Source: Hyperoodon ampullatus (lineage: Eukaryota; Chordata; Mammalia; Artiodactyla; Ziphiidae). Taken from it: a DNA stretch of 64,000 bases. Position numbers and translations under genes: made by a program. The stretch's first letter is position 1, and every line of letters begins with the position of its first letter. The notes under the pieces were generated by a model. It was not told the DNA's origin. It saw nothing but the letters and a program-made list of their open reading frames with translations, and ran no database searches. Shown here piece by piece: positions 41,747 to 53,317 of this stretch. The stretch covers positions 124,001 through 188,000 of the forward strand of contig CATKHW010000428.1 of NCBI GenBank assembly GCA_949752795.1, in the 5' to 3' direction.

Positions 41747-43490
41747 TATAAGCACAGGTACCGTTCCAAAAACCAACTATGGAATAGACAAGACCTACAC
41801 CTTCCTCAGTGAAAGGGACTCAAAACCCCATATTTCCCGCAGAGGAATATATCTGACTAGTAAAGTAAGAATCTTAAAACCTATGTATTGATATGTCTCC
41901 GTAAGGGAATCAAGTGTGTCTAGACTGGGATAAATATGGCAGCGAGAATCAGCTCAAACCCACTATAAAAAGGAATTTCAAAAATAAAACAAAAAAACTG
42001 GGAAATTCTTTACAATTCCTTCAGGGTCTCTGATGAAACCTGAAATGACCCTATCTACAATGACAGCTGGATGTGGCATAAGGCTGGACACTTGGGACTG
42101 AGAGGATTGGTGAGATTGGGTGAGCAAATGCAGACCCTTTAAAGCAATAATGCATGGCACACATTCCATGGGTCCCAACTCTCCAGGTTGAAGGGAATAT
42201 TACTACAGATATAACATGTACGGGAATCCTAGAGAACGGACACACTGTGAATACGAAAGGTTTTTAAAACTCAACGAATAGTCCCTCTCCTGGTGCTCCG
42301 GTTTGACTTTCCATCTGCTTTATTATCAACCTCCCAACTTGGAGAGACAGCCCCTTTAACCTCCTGGTTCGCACAGGTTGCCAATTTGGCAGAGGATGAA
42401 AGGGAAGAGGGAGAACCAATGAGAGAGTAGCTGTTAGGCATTTGGACGGGCACATATCACTGTAATTTCCCGGCAGGAAGAAGAATTAACCAAAGTCTCA
42501 GCCACCCACCGGGAATCAGTATAGATCCTGAACCAAAATTTTGGACTTGCGGTCAGCTCACCAAAAACGAGTTGAAAAATGGAGCTCAGGGGCACAGCAA
42601 TTCACAAACTGGCCGAGTAATAAAGGACAACTATCGTCCAAAAATCTGTTGAGGGAAGGCAACGAGGCGGACTTGAAAGCGAGGCAGAATAGCAGGAAAC
42701 AGATTTCAAGAGGTACGTTGGAATCACCTTTAAAGCACAGGAAGAGGGGCACAACTTCGACAATGATGCACTTGGCCAAAAAGGGCGTATGCGTTTTCTC
42801 CTGAATATATTCAGGAGAAAACGCATACGCCCTTTTTGGCCAAGCAAGCAAGCGGGCAATGCAAATCTGCACTACAAAGAAGTATCACTTCCCACCAGTC
42901 AAAAGGGACATCCACAAAATGTGTAAAAACCAGAAAGGCAAGACAGGCCCTGGAGAACAGGGAGCCTTGTTATGCTGAAGGGCGGGATGTAAATTGCCAA
43001 CTGCCTCTCTGGAGGAGTGCATTGTGTTCCCTAAAACAATTAAACAACAGAGCTACAGAGCCAAGGGCACTTCCAGTCTAGGGAATATACCTTGGGAAAA
43101 CTGAAAATCAAAAAGACACAGCCACCCCAAAATTTAGGGCTGCACTGCTTACAAGGACCTCAACTTGGGTACACCTTAAATATCCCAGGAATTATAAAAA
43201 TGGTTCAAAAAATTGTGGTACTTACGTACGATGGAATATCCCTCAGCCATGAAATCAATGTCATAAGACCAGTAGCAGCAAAATGGGTGGATTCAGGTAC
43301 GATGATTCTAAGTGAAATAAGTCACACAGAAAAAGAAACTTATCATAAGATATCACTTATGAAGATCCTGTAAACATGGCTACACTTGAACTGAGTTAGG
43401 AAAGAGAACAGTGTCTCACATTTAGAAAACACTCTTATGCCTGCTTAAGGGGGAAGGAGAGGTGGGGTGATGCATAAAACCAGAGTTTGA
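41747..43490 (+). repeat. Satellite monomer 25 (type A1)
   Basis: 1,744 bp. Perfect palindrome at 42,771-42,844. Matches unit 21 at +6,976 bp, differing at CTACAATG versus CTATAATG. Confidence 0.95.
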
Positions 43491-45234
43491 TATAAGCACA
43501 GGTACCGTTCCAAAAACCAACTATGGAATAGACAAGACCTACACCTTCCTCAGTGAAAGGGACTCAAAACCCCATATTTCCCGCAGAGGAATATATCTGA
43601 CTAGTAAAGTAAGAATCTTAAAACCTATGTATTGATATGTCTCCGTAAGGGAATCAAGTGTGTCTAGACTGGGATAAATATGGCAGCGAGAATCAGCTCA
43701 AACCCACTATAAAAAGGAATTTCAAAAATAAAACAAAAAAACTGGGAAATTCTTTACAATTCCTTCAGGGTCTCTGATGAAACCTGAAATGACCCTATCT
43801 ATAATGACAGCTGGATGTGGCATAAGGCTGGACACTTGGGACTGAGAGGATTGGTGAGATTGGGTGAGCAAATGCAGACCCTTTAAAGCAATAATGCATG
43901 GCACACATTCCATGGGTCCCAACTCTCCAGGTTGAAGGGAATATTACTACAGATATAACATGTACGGGAATCCTAGAGAACGGACACACTGTGAATACGA
44001 AAGGTTTCTAAAACTCAACGAATAGTCCCTCTCCTGGTGCTCCGGTTTGACTTTCCATCTGCTTTATTATCAACCTCCCAACTTGGAGAGACAGCCCCTT
44101 TAACCTCCTGGTTCGCACAGGTTGCCAATTTGGCAGAGGATGAAAGGGAAGAGGGAGAACCAATGAGAGAGTAGCTGTTAGGCATTTGGACGGGCACATA
44201 TCACTGTAATTTCCCGGCAGGAAGAAGAATTAACCAAAGTCTCAGCCACCCACCGGGAATCAGTATAGATCCTGAACCAAAATTTTGGACTTGCGGTCAG
44301 CTCACCAAAAACGAGTTGAAAAATGGAGCTCAGGGGCACAGCAATTCACAAACTGGCCGAGTAATAAAGGACAACTATCGTCCAAAAATCTGTTGAGGGA
44401 AGGCAACGAGGCGGACTTGAAAGCGAGGCAGAATAGCAGGAAACAGATTTCAAGAGGTACGTTGGAATCGCCTTTAAAGCACAGGAAGAGGGGCACAACT
44501 TCGACAATGATGCACTTGGACAAAAAGGGCGTATGCGTTTTCTCCTGAATATATTCAGGAGAAAACGCATACGCCCTTTTTGGCCAAGCAAGCAAGCGGG
44601 CAATGCAAATCTGCACTACAAAGAAGTATCACTTCCCACCGGTCAAAAGGGACATCCACAAAATGTGTAAAAACCAGAAAGGCAAGACAGGCCCTGGAGA
44701 ACAGGGTGCCTTGTTATGCTGATGGGCGGGATGTAAATTGCCAACTGCCTCTCTGGAGGAGTGCATTGTGTTCCCTAAAACAAGTAAACAACAGAGCTAC
44801 AGAGCCAAGGGCACTTCCAGTCTAGGGAATATACCTTGGGAAAACTGAAAATCAAAAAGACACAGCCACCCCAAAATTTAGGGCTGCACTGCTTACAAGG
44901 ACCTCAACTTGGGTACACCTTAAATATCCCAGGAAATATAAAAATGGTTCAAAAAATTGTGGTACTTACGTACGATGGAATATCCCTCAGCCATGAAATC
45001 AATGTCATAAGACCAGTAGCAGCAAAATGGGTGGATTCAGGTACGATGATTCTAAGTGAAATAAGTCACAGAGAAAAAGAAACTTATCATAAGACATCAC
45101 TTATGAAGATCCTGTAAACATGGCTACACTTGAACTGAGTTAGGAAAGAGAACAGTGTCTCACATTTAGAAAACACTCTTATGCCTGCTTAAGGGGGAAG
45201 GAGAGGTGGGGTGATGCATAAAACCAGAGTTTGA
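43491..45234 (+). repeat. Satellite monomer 26 (type B)
   Basis: 1,744 bp. Palindrome at 44,515-44,588, A at 44,520. No private change noticed relative to unit 22. Confidence 0.95.
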
Positions 45235-46978
45235 TATAAGCACAGGTACCGTTCCAAAAACCAACTATGGAATAGACAAGACCTACACCTTCCTCAGTGA
45301 AAGGGACTCAAAACCCCATATTTCCCGCAGAGGAATATATCTGACTAGTAAAGTAAGAATCTTAAAACCTATGTATTGATATGTCTCCGTAAGGGAATCA
45401 AGTGTGTCTAGACTGGGATAAATATGGCAGCGAGAATCAGCTCAAACCCACTATAAAAAGGAATTTCAAAAATAAAACAAAAAAACTGGGAAATTCTTTA
45501 CAATTCCTTCAGGGTCTCTGATGAAACCTGAAATGACCCTATCTACAATGACAGCTGGATGTGGCATAAGGCTGGACACTTGGGACTGAGAGGATTGGTG
45601 AGATTGGGTGAGCAAATGCAGACCCTTTAAAGCAATAATGCATGGCACACATTCCATGGGTCCCAACTCTCCAGGTTGAAGGGAATATTACTACAGATAT
45701 AACATGTACGGGAATCCTAGAGAACGGACACACTGTGAATACGAAAGGTTTCTAAAACTCAACGAATAGTCCCTCTCCTGGTGCTCCGGTTTGACTTTCC
45801 ATCGGCTTTATTATCAACCTCCCAACTTGGAGAGACAGCCCCTTTAACCTCCTGGTTCGCACAGGTTGCCAATTTGGCAGAGGATGAAAGGGAAGAGGGA
45901 GAACCAATGAGAGAGTAGCTGTTAGGCATTTGGAAGGGCACATATCACTGTAATTTCCCGGCAGGAAGAAGAATTAACCAAAGTCTCAGCCACCCACCGG
46001 GAATCAGTATAGATCCTGAACCAAAATTTTGGACTTGCGGTCAGCTCACCAAAAACGAGTTGAAAAATGGAGCTCAGGGGCACAGCAATTCACAAACTGG
46101 CCGAGTAATAAAGGACAACTATCGTCCAAAAATCTGTTGAGGAAAGGCAACGAGGCGGACTTGAAAGCGAGGCAGAATAGCAGGAAACAGATTTCAAGAG
46201 GTACGTTGGAATCACCTTTAAAGCACAGGAAGAGGGGCACAACTTCGACAATGATGCACTTGGCCAAAAAGGGCGTATGCGTTTTCTCCTGAATATATTC
46301 AGGAGAAAACGCATACGCCCTTTTTGGCCAAGCAAGCAAGCGGGCAATGCAAATCTGCACTACAAAGAAGTATCACTTCCCACCAGTCAAAAGGGACATC
46401 CACAAAATGTGTAAAAACCAGAAAGGCAAGACAGGCCCTGGAGAACAGGGAGCCTTGTTATGCTGAAGGGCGGGATGTAAATTGCCAACTGCCTCTCTGG
46501 AGGAGTGCATTGTGTTCCCTAAAACAATTAAACAACAGAGCTACAGAGCCAAGGGCACTTCCAGTCTAGGGAATATACCTTGGGAAAACTGAAAATCAAA
46601 AAGACACAGCCACCCCAAAATTTAGGGCTGCACTGCTTACAAGGACCTCAACTTGGGTACACCTTAAATATCCCAGGAAATATAAAAATGGTTCAAAAAA
46701 TTGTGGTACTTACGTACGATGGAATATCCCTCAGCCATGAAATCAATGTCATAAGACCAGTAGCAGCAAAATGGGTGGATTCAGGTACGATGATTCTAAG
46801 TGAAATAAGTCACACAGAAAAAGAAACTTATCATAAGATATCACTTATGAAGATCCTGTAAACATGGCTACACTTGAACTGAGTTAGGAAAGAGAACAGT
46901 GTCTCACATTTAGAAAACACTCTTATGCCTGCTTAAGGGGGAAGGAGAGGTGGGGTGATGCATAAAACCAGAGTTTGA
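45235..46978 (+). repeat. Satellite monomer 27 (type A2)
   Basis: 1,744 bp. Perfect palindrome at 46,259-46,332. Matches unit 23 at +6,976 bp. Confidence 0.95.
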
Positions 46979-48722
46979 TATAAGCACAGGTACCGTTCCA
47001 AAAACCAACTATGGAATAGACAAGACCTACACCTTCCTCAGTGAAAGGGACTCAAAACCCCATATTTCCCGCAGAGGAATATATCTGACTAGTAAAGTAA
47101 GAATCTTAAAACCTATGTATTGATATGTCTCCGTAAGGGAATCAAGTGTGTCTAGACTGGGATAAATATGGCAGCGAGAATCAGCTCAAACCCACTATAA
47201 AAAGGAATTTCAAAAATAAAACAAAAAAACTGGGAAATTCTTTACAATTCCTTAAGGGTCTCTGATGAAACCTGAAATGACCCTATCTATAATGACAGCT
47301 GGATGTGGCATAAGGCTGGACACTTGGGACTGAGAGGATTGGTGAGATTGGGTGAGCAAATGCAGACCCTTTAAAGCAATAATGCATGGCACACATTCCA
47401 TGGGTCCCAACTCTCCAGGTTGAAGGGAATATTACTACAGATATAACATGTACGGGAATCCTAGAGAACGGACACACTGTGAATACGAAAGGTTTCTAAA
47501 ACTCAACGAATAGTCCCTCTCCTGGTGCTCCGGTTTGACTTTCCATCTGCTTTATTATCAACCTCCCAACTTGGAGAGACAGCCCCTTTAACCTCCTGGT
47601 TCGCACAGGTTGCCAATTTGGCAGAGGATGAAAGGGAAGAGGGAGAACCAATGAGAGAGTAGCTGTTAGGCATTTGGACGGGCACATATCACTGTAATTT
47701 CCCGGCAGGAAGAAGAATTAACCAAAGTCTCAGCCACCCACCGGGAATCAGTATAGATCCTGAACCAAAATTTTGGACTTGCGGTCAGCTCACCAAAAAC
47801 GAGTTGAAAAATGGAGCTCAGGGGCACAGCAATTCACAAACTGGCCGAGTAATAAAGGACAACTATCGTCCAAAAATCTGTTGAGGGAAGGCAACGAGGC
47901 GGACTTGAAAGCGAGGCAGAATAGCAGGAAACAGATTTCAAGAGGTACGTTGGAATCGCCTTTAAAGCACAGGAAGAGGGGCACAACTTCGACAATGATG
48001 CACTTGGACAAAAAGGGCGTATGCGTTTTCTCCTGAATATATTCAGGAGAAAACGCATACGCCCTTTTTGGCCAAGCAAGCAAGCGGGCAATGCAAATCT
48101 GCACTACAAAGAAGTATCACTTCCCACCGGTCAAAAGGGACATCCACAAAATGTGTAAAAACCAGAAAGGCAAGACAGGCCCTGGAGAACAGGGTGCCTT
48201 GTTATGCTGATGGGCGGGATGTAAATTGCCAACTGCCTCTCTGGAGGAGTGCATTGTGTTCCCTAAAACAAGTAAACAACAGAGCTACAGAGCCAAGGGC
48301 ACTTCCAGTCTAGGGAATATACCTTGGGAAAACTGAAAATCAAAAAGACACAGCCACCCCAAAATTTAGGGCTGCACTGCTTACAAGGACCTCAACTTGG
48401 GTACACCTTAAATATCCCAGGAAATATAAAAATGGTTCAAAAAATTGTGGTACTTACGTACGATGGAATATCCCTCAGCCATGAAATCAATGTCATAAGA
48501 CCAGTAGCAGCAAAATGGGTGGATTCAGGTACGATGATTCTAAGTGAAATAAGTCACAGAGAAAAAGAAACTTATCATAAGACATCACTTATGAAGATCC
48601 TGTAAACATGGCTACACTTGAACTGAGTTAGGAAAGAGAACAGTGTCTCACATTTAGAAAACACTCTTATGCCTGCTTAAGGGGGAAGGAGAGGTGGGGT
48701 GATGCATAAAACCAGAGTTTGA
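46979..48722 (+). repeat. Satellite monomer 28 (type B)
   Basis: 1,744 bp. Palindrome at 48,003-48,076, A at 48,008. Type B; private CCTTAAGGGTC near 47,252. Confidence 0.95.
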
Positions 48723-50466
48723 TATAAGCACAGGTACCGTTCCAAAAACCAACTATGGAATAGACAAGACCTACACCTTCCTCAGTGAAAGGGACTCAAA
48801 ACCCCATATTTCCCGCAGAGGAATATATCTGACTAGTAAAGTAAGAATCTTAAAACCTATGTATTGATATGTCTCCGTAAGGGAATCAAGTGTGTCTAGA
48901 CTGGGATAAATATGGCAGCGAGAATCAGCTCAAACCCACTATAAAAAGGAATTTCAAAAATAAAACAAAAAAACTGGGAAATTCTTTACAATTCCTTCAG
49001 GGTCTCTGATGAAACCTGAAATGACCCTATCTACAATGACAGCTGGATGTGGCATAAGGCTGGACACTTGGGACTGAGAGGATTGGTGAGATTGGGTGAG
49101 CAAATGCAGACCCTTTAAAGCAATAATGCATGGCACACATTCCATGGGTCCCAACTCTCCAGGTTGAAGGGAATATTACTACAGATATAACATGTACAGG
49201 AATCCTAGAGAACGGACACACTGTGAATACGAAAGGTTTCTAAAACTCAACGAATAGTCCCTCTCCTGGTGCTCCGGTTTGACTTTCCATCGGCTTTATT
49301 ATCAACCTCCCAACTTGGAGAGACAGCCCCTTTAACCTCCTGGTTCGCACAGGTTGCCAATTTGGCAGAGGATGAAAGGGAAGAGGGAGAACCAATGAGA
49401 GAGTAGCTGTTAGGCATTTGGAAGGGCACATATCACTGTAATTTCCCGGCAGGAAGAAGAATTAACCAAAGTCTCAGCCACCCACCGGGAATCAGTATAG
49501 ATCCTGAACCAAAATTTTGGACTTGCGGTCAGCTCACCAAAAACGAGTTGAAAAATGGAGCTCAGGGGCACAGCAATTCACAAACTGGCCGAGTAATAAA
49601 GGACAACTATCGTCCAAAAATCTGTTGAGGAAAGGCAACGAGGCGGACTTGAAAGCGAGGCAGAATAGCAGGAAACAGATTTCAAGAGGTACGTTGGAAT
49701 CACCTTTAAAGCACAGGAAGAGGGGCACAACTTCGACAATGATGCACTTGGCCAAAAAGGGCGTATGCGTTTTCTCCTGAATATATTCAGGAGAAAACGC
49801 ATACGCCCTTTTTGGCCAAGCAAGCAAGCGGGCAATGCAAATCTGCACTACAAAGAAGTATCACTTCCCACCGGTCAAAAGGGACATCCACAAAATGTGT
49901 AAAAACCAGAAAGGCAAGACAGGCCCTGGAGAACAGGGAGCCTTGTTATGCTGATGGGCGGGATGTAAATTGCCAACTGCCTCTCTGGAGGAGTGCATTG
50001 TGTTCCCTAAAACAAGTAAACAACAGAGCTACAGAGCCAAGGGCACTTCCAGTCTAGGGAATATACCTTGGGAAAACTGAAAATCAAAAAGACACAGCCA
50101 CCCCAAAATTTAGGGCTGCACTGCTTACAAGGACCTCAACTTGGGTACACCTTAAATATCCCAGGAAATATAAAAATGGTTCAAAAAATTGTGGTACTTA
50201 CGTACGATGGAATATCCCTCAGCCATGAAATCAATGTCATAAGACCAGTAGCAGCAAAATGGGTGGATTCAGGTACGATGATTCTAAGTGAAATAAGTCA
50301 CACAGAAAAAGAAACTTATCATAAGATATCACTTATGAAGATCCTGTAAACATGGCTACACTTGAACTGAGTTAGGAAAGAGAACAGTGTCTCACATTTA
50401 GAAAACACTCTTATGCCTGCTTAAGGGGGAAGGAGAGGTGGGGTGATGCATAAAACCAGAGTTTGA
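48723..50466 (+). repeat. Satellite monomer 29 (chimeric A2/other)
   Basis: 1,744 bp. Perfect palindrome at 49,747-49,820. A2 markers (CCATCGGC, GGAAGGGC, TTGAGGAAAGG, AATCACC) up to ~49,705. Then ACCGGTC (~49,870), GATGGGCGGG and CAAGTAAAC instead of A-type forms. The switch interval contains the palindrome. Confidence 0.95.
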
Positions 50467-52210
50467 TATAAGCACAGGTACCGTTCCAAAAACCAACTAT
50501 GGAATAGACAAGACCTACACCTTCCTCAGTGAAAGGGACTCAAAACCCCATATTTCCCGCAGAGGAATATATCTGACTAGTAAAGTAAGAATCTTAAAAC
50601 CTATGTATTGATATGTCTCCGTAAGGGAATCAAGTGTGTCTAGACTGGGATAAATATGTCAGCGAGAATCAGCTCAAACCCACTATAAAAAGGAATTTCA
50701 AAAATAAAACAAAAAAACTGGGAAATTCTTTACAATTCCTTCAGGGTCTCTGATGAAACCTGAAATGACCCTATCTACAATGACAGCTGGATGTGGCATA
50801 AGGCTGGACACTTGGGACTGAGAGGATTGGTGAGATTGGGTGAGCAAATGCAGACCCTTTAAAGCAATAATGCATGGCACACATTCCATGGGTCCCAACT
50901 CTCCAGGTTGAAGGGAATATTACTACAGATATAACATGTACGGGAATCCTAGAGAACGGACACACTGTGAATACGAAAGGTTTTTAAAACTCAACGAATA
51001 GTCCCTCTCCTGGTGCTCCGGTTTGACTTTCCATCTGCTTTATTATCAACCTCCCAACTTGGAGAGACAGCCCCTTTAACCTCCTGGTTCGCACAGGTTG
51101 CCAATTTGGCAGAGGATGAAAGGGAAGAGGGAGAACCAATGAGAGAGTAGCTGTTAGGCATTTGGACGGGCACATATCACTGTAATTTCCCAGCAGGAAG
51201 AAGAATTAACCAAAGTCTCAGCCACCCACCGGGAATCAGTATAGATCCGGAACCAAAATTTTGGACTTGCGGTCAGCTCACCAAAAACGAGTTGAAAAAT
51301 GGAGCTCAGGGGCACAGCAATTCACAAACTGGCCAAGTAATAAAGGACAACTATCGTCCAAAAATCTGTTGAGGGAAGGCAACGAGGCGGACTTGAAAGC
51401 TCGGCAGAATAGCAGGAAACAGATTTCAAGAGGTACGTTGGAATCGCCTTTAAAGCACAGGAAGAGGGGCACAACTTCGACAATGATGCACTTGGCCAAA
51501 AAGGGCGTATGCGTTTTCTCATGAATATATTCAGGAGAAAACGCATACGCCCTTTTTGGCCAAGCAAGCAAGCGGGCAATGCAAATCTCCACTACAAAGA
51601 AGTATCACTTCCCACCGGTCAAAAGGGACATCCACAAAATGTGTAAAAACCAGAAAGGCAAGACTGGTCCTGGAGAACAGGGAGCCTTGTTATGCTGATG
51701 GACGGGATGTAAATTGCCAACTGCCTCTCTGGAGGAGTGCATTTTGTTCCCTAAAACAAGTAAACAACAGAGCTACAGAGCCAAGGGCACTTCCAGTCTA
51801 GGGAATATACCTGGGAAAAACTGAAAATCAATAAGACAGAGCCACCCCAAAATTTTGGGCTGCACTGCTTACAAGGACCTCAACTTGGGTACACCTTAAA
51901 TATCCCAGGAAATATAAAAATGGTTCAAAAAATTGTGGTACTTACGTACGATGGAATATCCCTCAGCCATGAAATCAATGTCATAACACCAGTAGCAGCA
52001 AAATGGGTGGATTCAGGTACGATGATTCTAAGTGAAATAAGTCACACAGAAAAAGAAACTTATCATAAGATGTCACTTATGAAGATCCTGTAAACATGGC
52101 TACACTTGAACTGAGTTAGGAAAGAGAACAGTGTCTCACATTTAGAAAACACTCTTATGCCTGCTTAAGGGGGAAGGAGAGGTGGGGTGATGCATAAAAC
52201 CAGAGTTTGA
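50467..52210 (+). repeat. Satellite monomer 30 (chimeric, unit-4-like)
   Basis: 1,744 bp. Palindrome at 51,491-51,564, A at 51,521. First half has AGTAA duplication and GGTTTTTAAAAC as in A1. From ~51,335 to ~51,990 it follows unit 4 (GGCCAAGTAAT, GCTCGGCAG, GACTGGTCC, GCATTTTGTTCC, CATAACACC). It ends with CACACAGAAA and AAGATGTC. Confidence 0.95.
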
Positions 52211-52438
52211 TATAAGCACAGGTACCGTTCCAAAAACCAACTATGGAATAGACAAGACCTACACCTTCCTCAGTGAAAGGGACTCAAAACCCCATATTTC
52301 CCGCAGAGGAATATATCTGACTAGTAAGAATCTTAAAACCTATGTATTGATATGTCTCCGTAAGGGAATCAAGTGTGTCTAGACTGGGATAAATATGGCA
52401 GCGAGAATCAGCTCAAACCCACTATAAAAAGGAATTTC

Positions 52439-52456
52439 AAAAATAAAACAAAAAAA
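52439..52456 (+). other. L1 poly(A) signal and A-rich tail remnant (shown in unit 31)
   Basis: The tract holds AATAAA at 52,442-52,447 and ends the L1-like portion of the monomer. Units 5, 6, 7, 12, 13, 14, 18, 19 and 20 have AACAAAAC in place of AATAAAAC and so lost the signal. Confidence 0.65.
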
Positions 52457-53035
52457 CTGGGAAATTCTTTACAATTCCTTCAGGGTCTCTGATGAAACCT
52501 GAAATGACCCTATCTACAATGACAGCTGGATGTGGCATAAGGCTGGACACTTGGGACTGAGAGGATTGGTGAGATTGGGTGAGCAAATGCAGACCCTTTA
52601 AAGCAATAATGCATGGCACACATTCCATGGGTCCCAACTCTCCAGGTTGAAGGGAATATTACTACAGATATAACATGTACGGGAATCCTAGAGAACGGAC
52701 ACACTGTGAATACGAAAGGTTTCTAAAACTCAACGAATAGTCCCTCTCCTGGTGCTCCGGTTTGACTTTCCATCTGCTTTATTATCAACCTCCCAACTTG
52801 GAGAGACAGCCCCTTTAACCTCCTGGTTCGCACAGGTTGCCAATTTGGCAGAGGATGAAAGGGAAGAGGGAGAACCAATGAGAGAGTAGCTGTAAGGCAT
52901 TTGGACGGGCACATATCACTGTAATTTCCCGGCAGGAAGAAGAATTAACCAAAGTCTCAGCCACCCACCGGGAATCAGTATAGATCCTGAACCAAAATTT
53001 TGGACTTGCGGTCAGCTCACCAAAAACGAGTTGAA
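52457..53035. other. Non-L1 part of the monomer (shown in unit 31)
   Basis: This interval lies between the L1 A-rich tail and the first detectable L1 ORF2 similarity. The same interval sits at offsets ~246-830 of every monomer. I recognise no gene, tRNA-derived SINE, tRNA or rRNA in it. Its last third on the minus strand carries the RNase H-like motif listed separately. It contains one tract of simple composition (GAAAGGGAAGAGGGAGAA, near 52,857-52,874). Its origin is otherwise unknown to me. Confidence 0.6.
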
Positions 53036-53054
53036 AAATGGAGCTCAGGGGCAC
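52815..53054 (-). pseudogene. Possible antisense retroviral RNase H relic (shown in unit 31)
   Basis: The minus strand carries an open run of about 79 codons containing R-I-Y-T-D-S-R-W-V-A-E-T-L (I-Y-T-D-S codons at 52,971-52,985). This resembles the retroviral RNase H strand that ends in the catalytic Asp of a TDS motif. A Glu codon in an A-P-E-L-H context (complement of 53,044-53,046) lies 70 bases upstream on the minus strand, about 23 residues. That is close to the 20-22 residue Glu-to-Asp spacing of the RNase H fold, but it is off by one base, so one frameshift must be assumed. The same segment exists in every monomer; the frame is longest in units 1, 4, 9, 10 and 31, where GTAAGGC replaces GTTAGGC. 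If real, it is a short dead fragment of an endogenous retrovirus. Chance similarity is a serious alternative. Confidence 0.4.
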
Positions 53055-53229
53055 AGCAATTCACAAACTGGCCGAGTAATAAAGGACAACTATCGTCCAA
53101 AAATCTGTTGAGGGAAGGCAACGAGGCGGACTTGAAAGCGAGGCAGAATAGCAGGAAACAGATTTCAAGAGGTACGTTGGAATCGCCTTTAAAGCACAGG
53201 AAGAGGGTCACAACTTCGACAATGATGCA
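53036..53229 (+). pseudogene. Upstream L1 ORF2 relic, weak similarity (shown in unit 31)
   Basis: The + frame reads F-T-N-W-P-S-N-K-G-Q-L-S-S around 53,060-53,100. It resembles the L1 ORF2p stretch with an S-D-K-G-L-I-S core that lies shortly before the C-terminal Cys-rich region. The sequence then degenerates until GGCCAAAAAG at the palindrome edge, which matches the conserved A-K-K codons of ORF2. The order and distances are as expected for L1. Identity is low and the left boundary is uncertain by 30 bp or more. Confidence 0.5.
53172..53188 (+). other. CENP-B-box-like 17-mer (shown in unit 31)
   Basis: GTACGTTGGAATCGCCT shares the uninterrupted block CGTTGGAA and the following CG with the mammalian CENP-B box. 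It has A instead of the second core T, and lacks the final GGG. It keeps six of the nine core positions. It recurs in every monomer, but many copies lose a core CpG (ATCACC or ATTGCC; ACATTGG in unit 13). It is probably non-functional. Confidence 0.25.
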
Positions 53230-53303
53230 CTTGGCCAAAAAGGGCGTATGCGTTTTCTCCTGAATATATTCAGGAGAAAACACATACGCCCTTTTTGGCC
53301 AAG
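53230..53303. repeat. 74-bp palindrome (unit 31 copy, one mismatch)
   Basis: An inverted repeat of two 37-bp arms with no spacer, centred on GAATATATTC. The outer ends are CTTGGCC and GGCCAAG. The copy here has one mismatch (A at 53,282). Position in every monomer is offset ~1,019-1,092. It lies inside the L1 ORF2 relic. GGCCAAAAAG in the left arm is L1-like, and L1 resumes 15 bp beyond the right arm. The consensus could form a cruciform, or an RNA hairpin of about 35 bp. Confidence 0.95.
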
Positions 53304-53317
53304 CAAGCAAGCGGGCA

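Larger units (their letters stand above)
34771..49700 (+). repeat. Higher-order repeat: dimer of 3,488 bp, tetramer of 6,976 bp
   Basis: All monomers here are exactly 1,744 bp. Units 22, 24, 26 and 28 (type B) share GGAC in place of GGCC in the palindrome's left arm, CAGGGTGCC, CACAGAGAAA and AAGACATC. Units 21, 23, 25 and 27 (type A) share ACCAGTC, GAAGGGCGGG and CAATTAAAC. Type A splits again: 21 and 25 share GGAATTATAAAA and GGTTTTTAAAAC, while 23 and 27 share CCATCGGC, GGAAGGGC and TTGAGGAAAGG. The order A1-B-A2-B therefore repeats. Unit 29 carries the A2 markers only as far as about 49,700. Private single-base differences between copies argue against a simple assembly duplication. Confidence 0.85.

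Noticed and set aside
52420..52432. TATA-box-like CTATAAAAAGG
   Set aside because: It lies at the end of the L1 3' UTR just before the A-rich tail and is explained by that ancestry. No initiator or downstream gene.
52457..53035. tRNA-derived SINE or tRNA gene in the non-L1 segment
   Set aside because: GGTTCGCAC looks slightly like a B-box, but no A-box partner, cloverleaf or cetacean SINE body is visible.
52457..53035. A larger intact endogenous retrovirus
   Set aside because: No LTR pair, primer-binding site, gag, protease, integrase or envelope similarity is visible. At most a short RNase H-like fragment is present.
53230..53303. Palindrome as a bacterial terminator, CRISPR repeat or replication origin
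   Set aside because: The context is mammalian L1-derived satellite. There is no CRISPR spacer structure (the intervals are full monomers), no poly-T terminator context and no coding operons.
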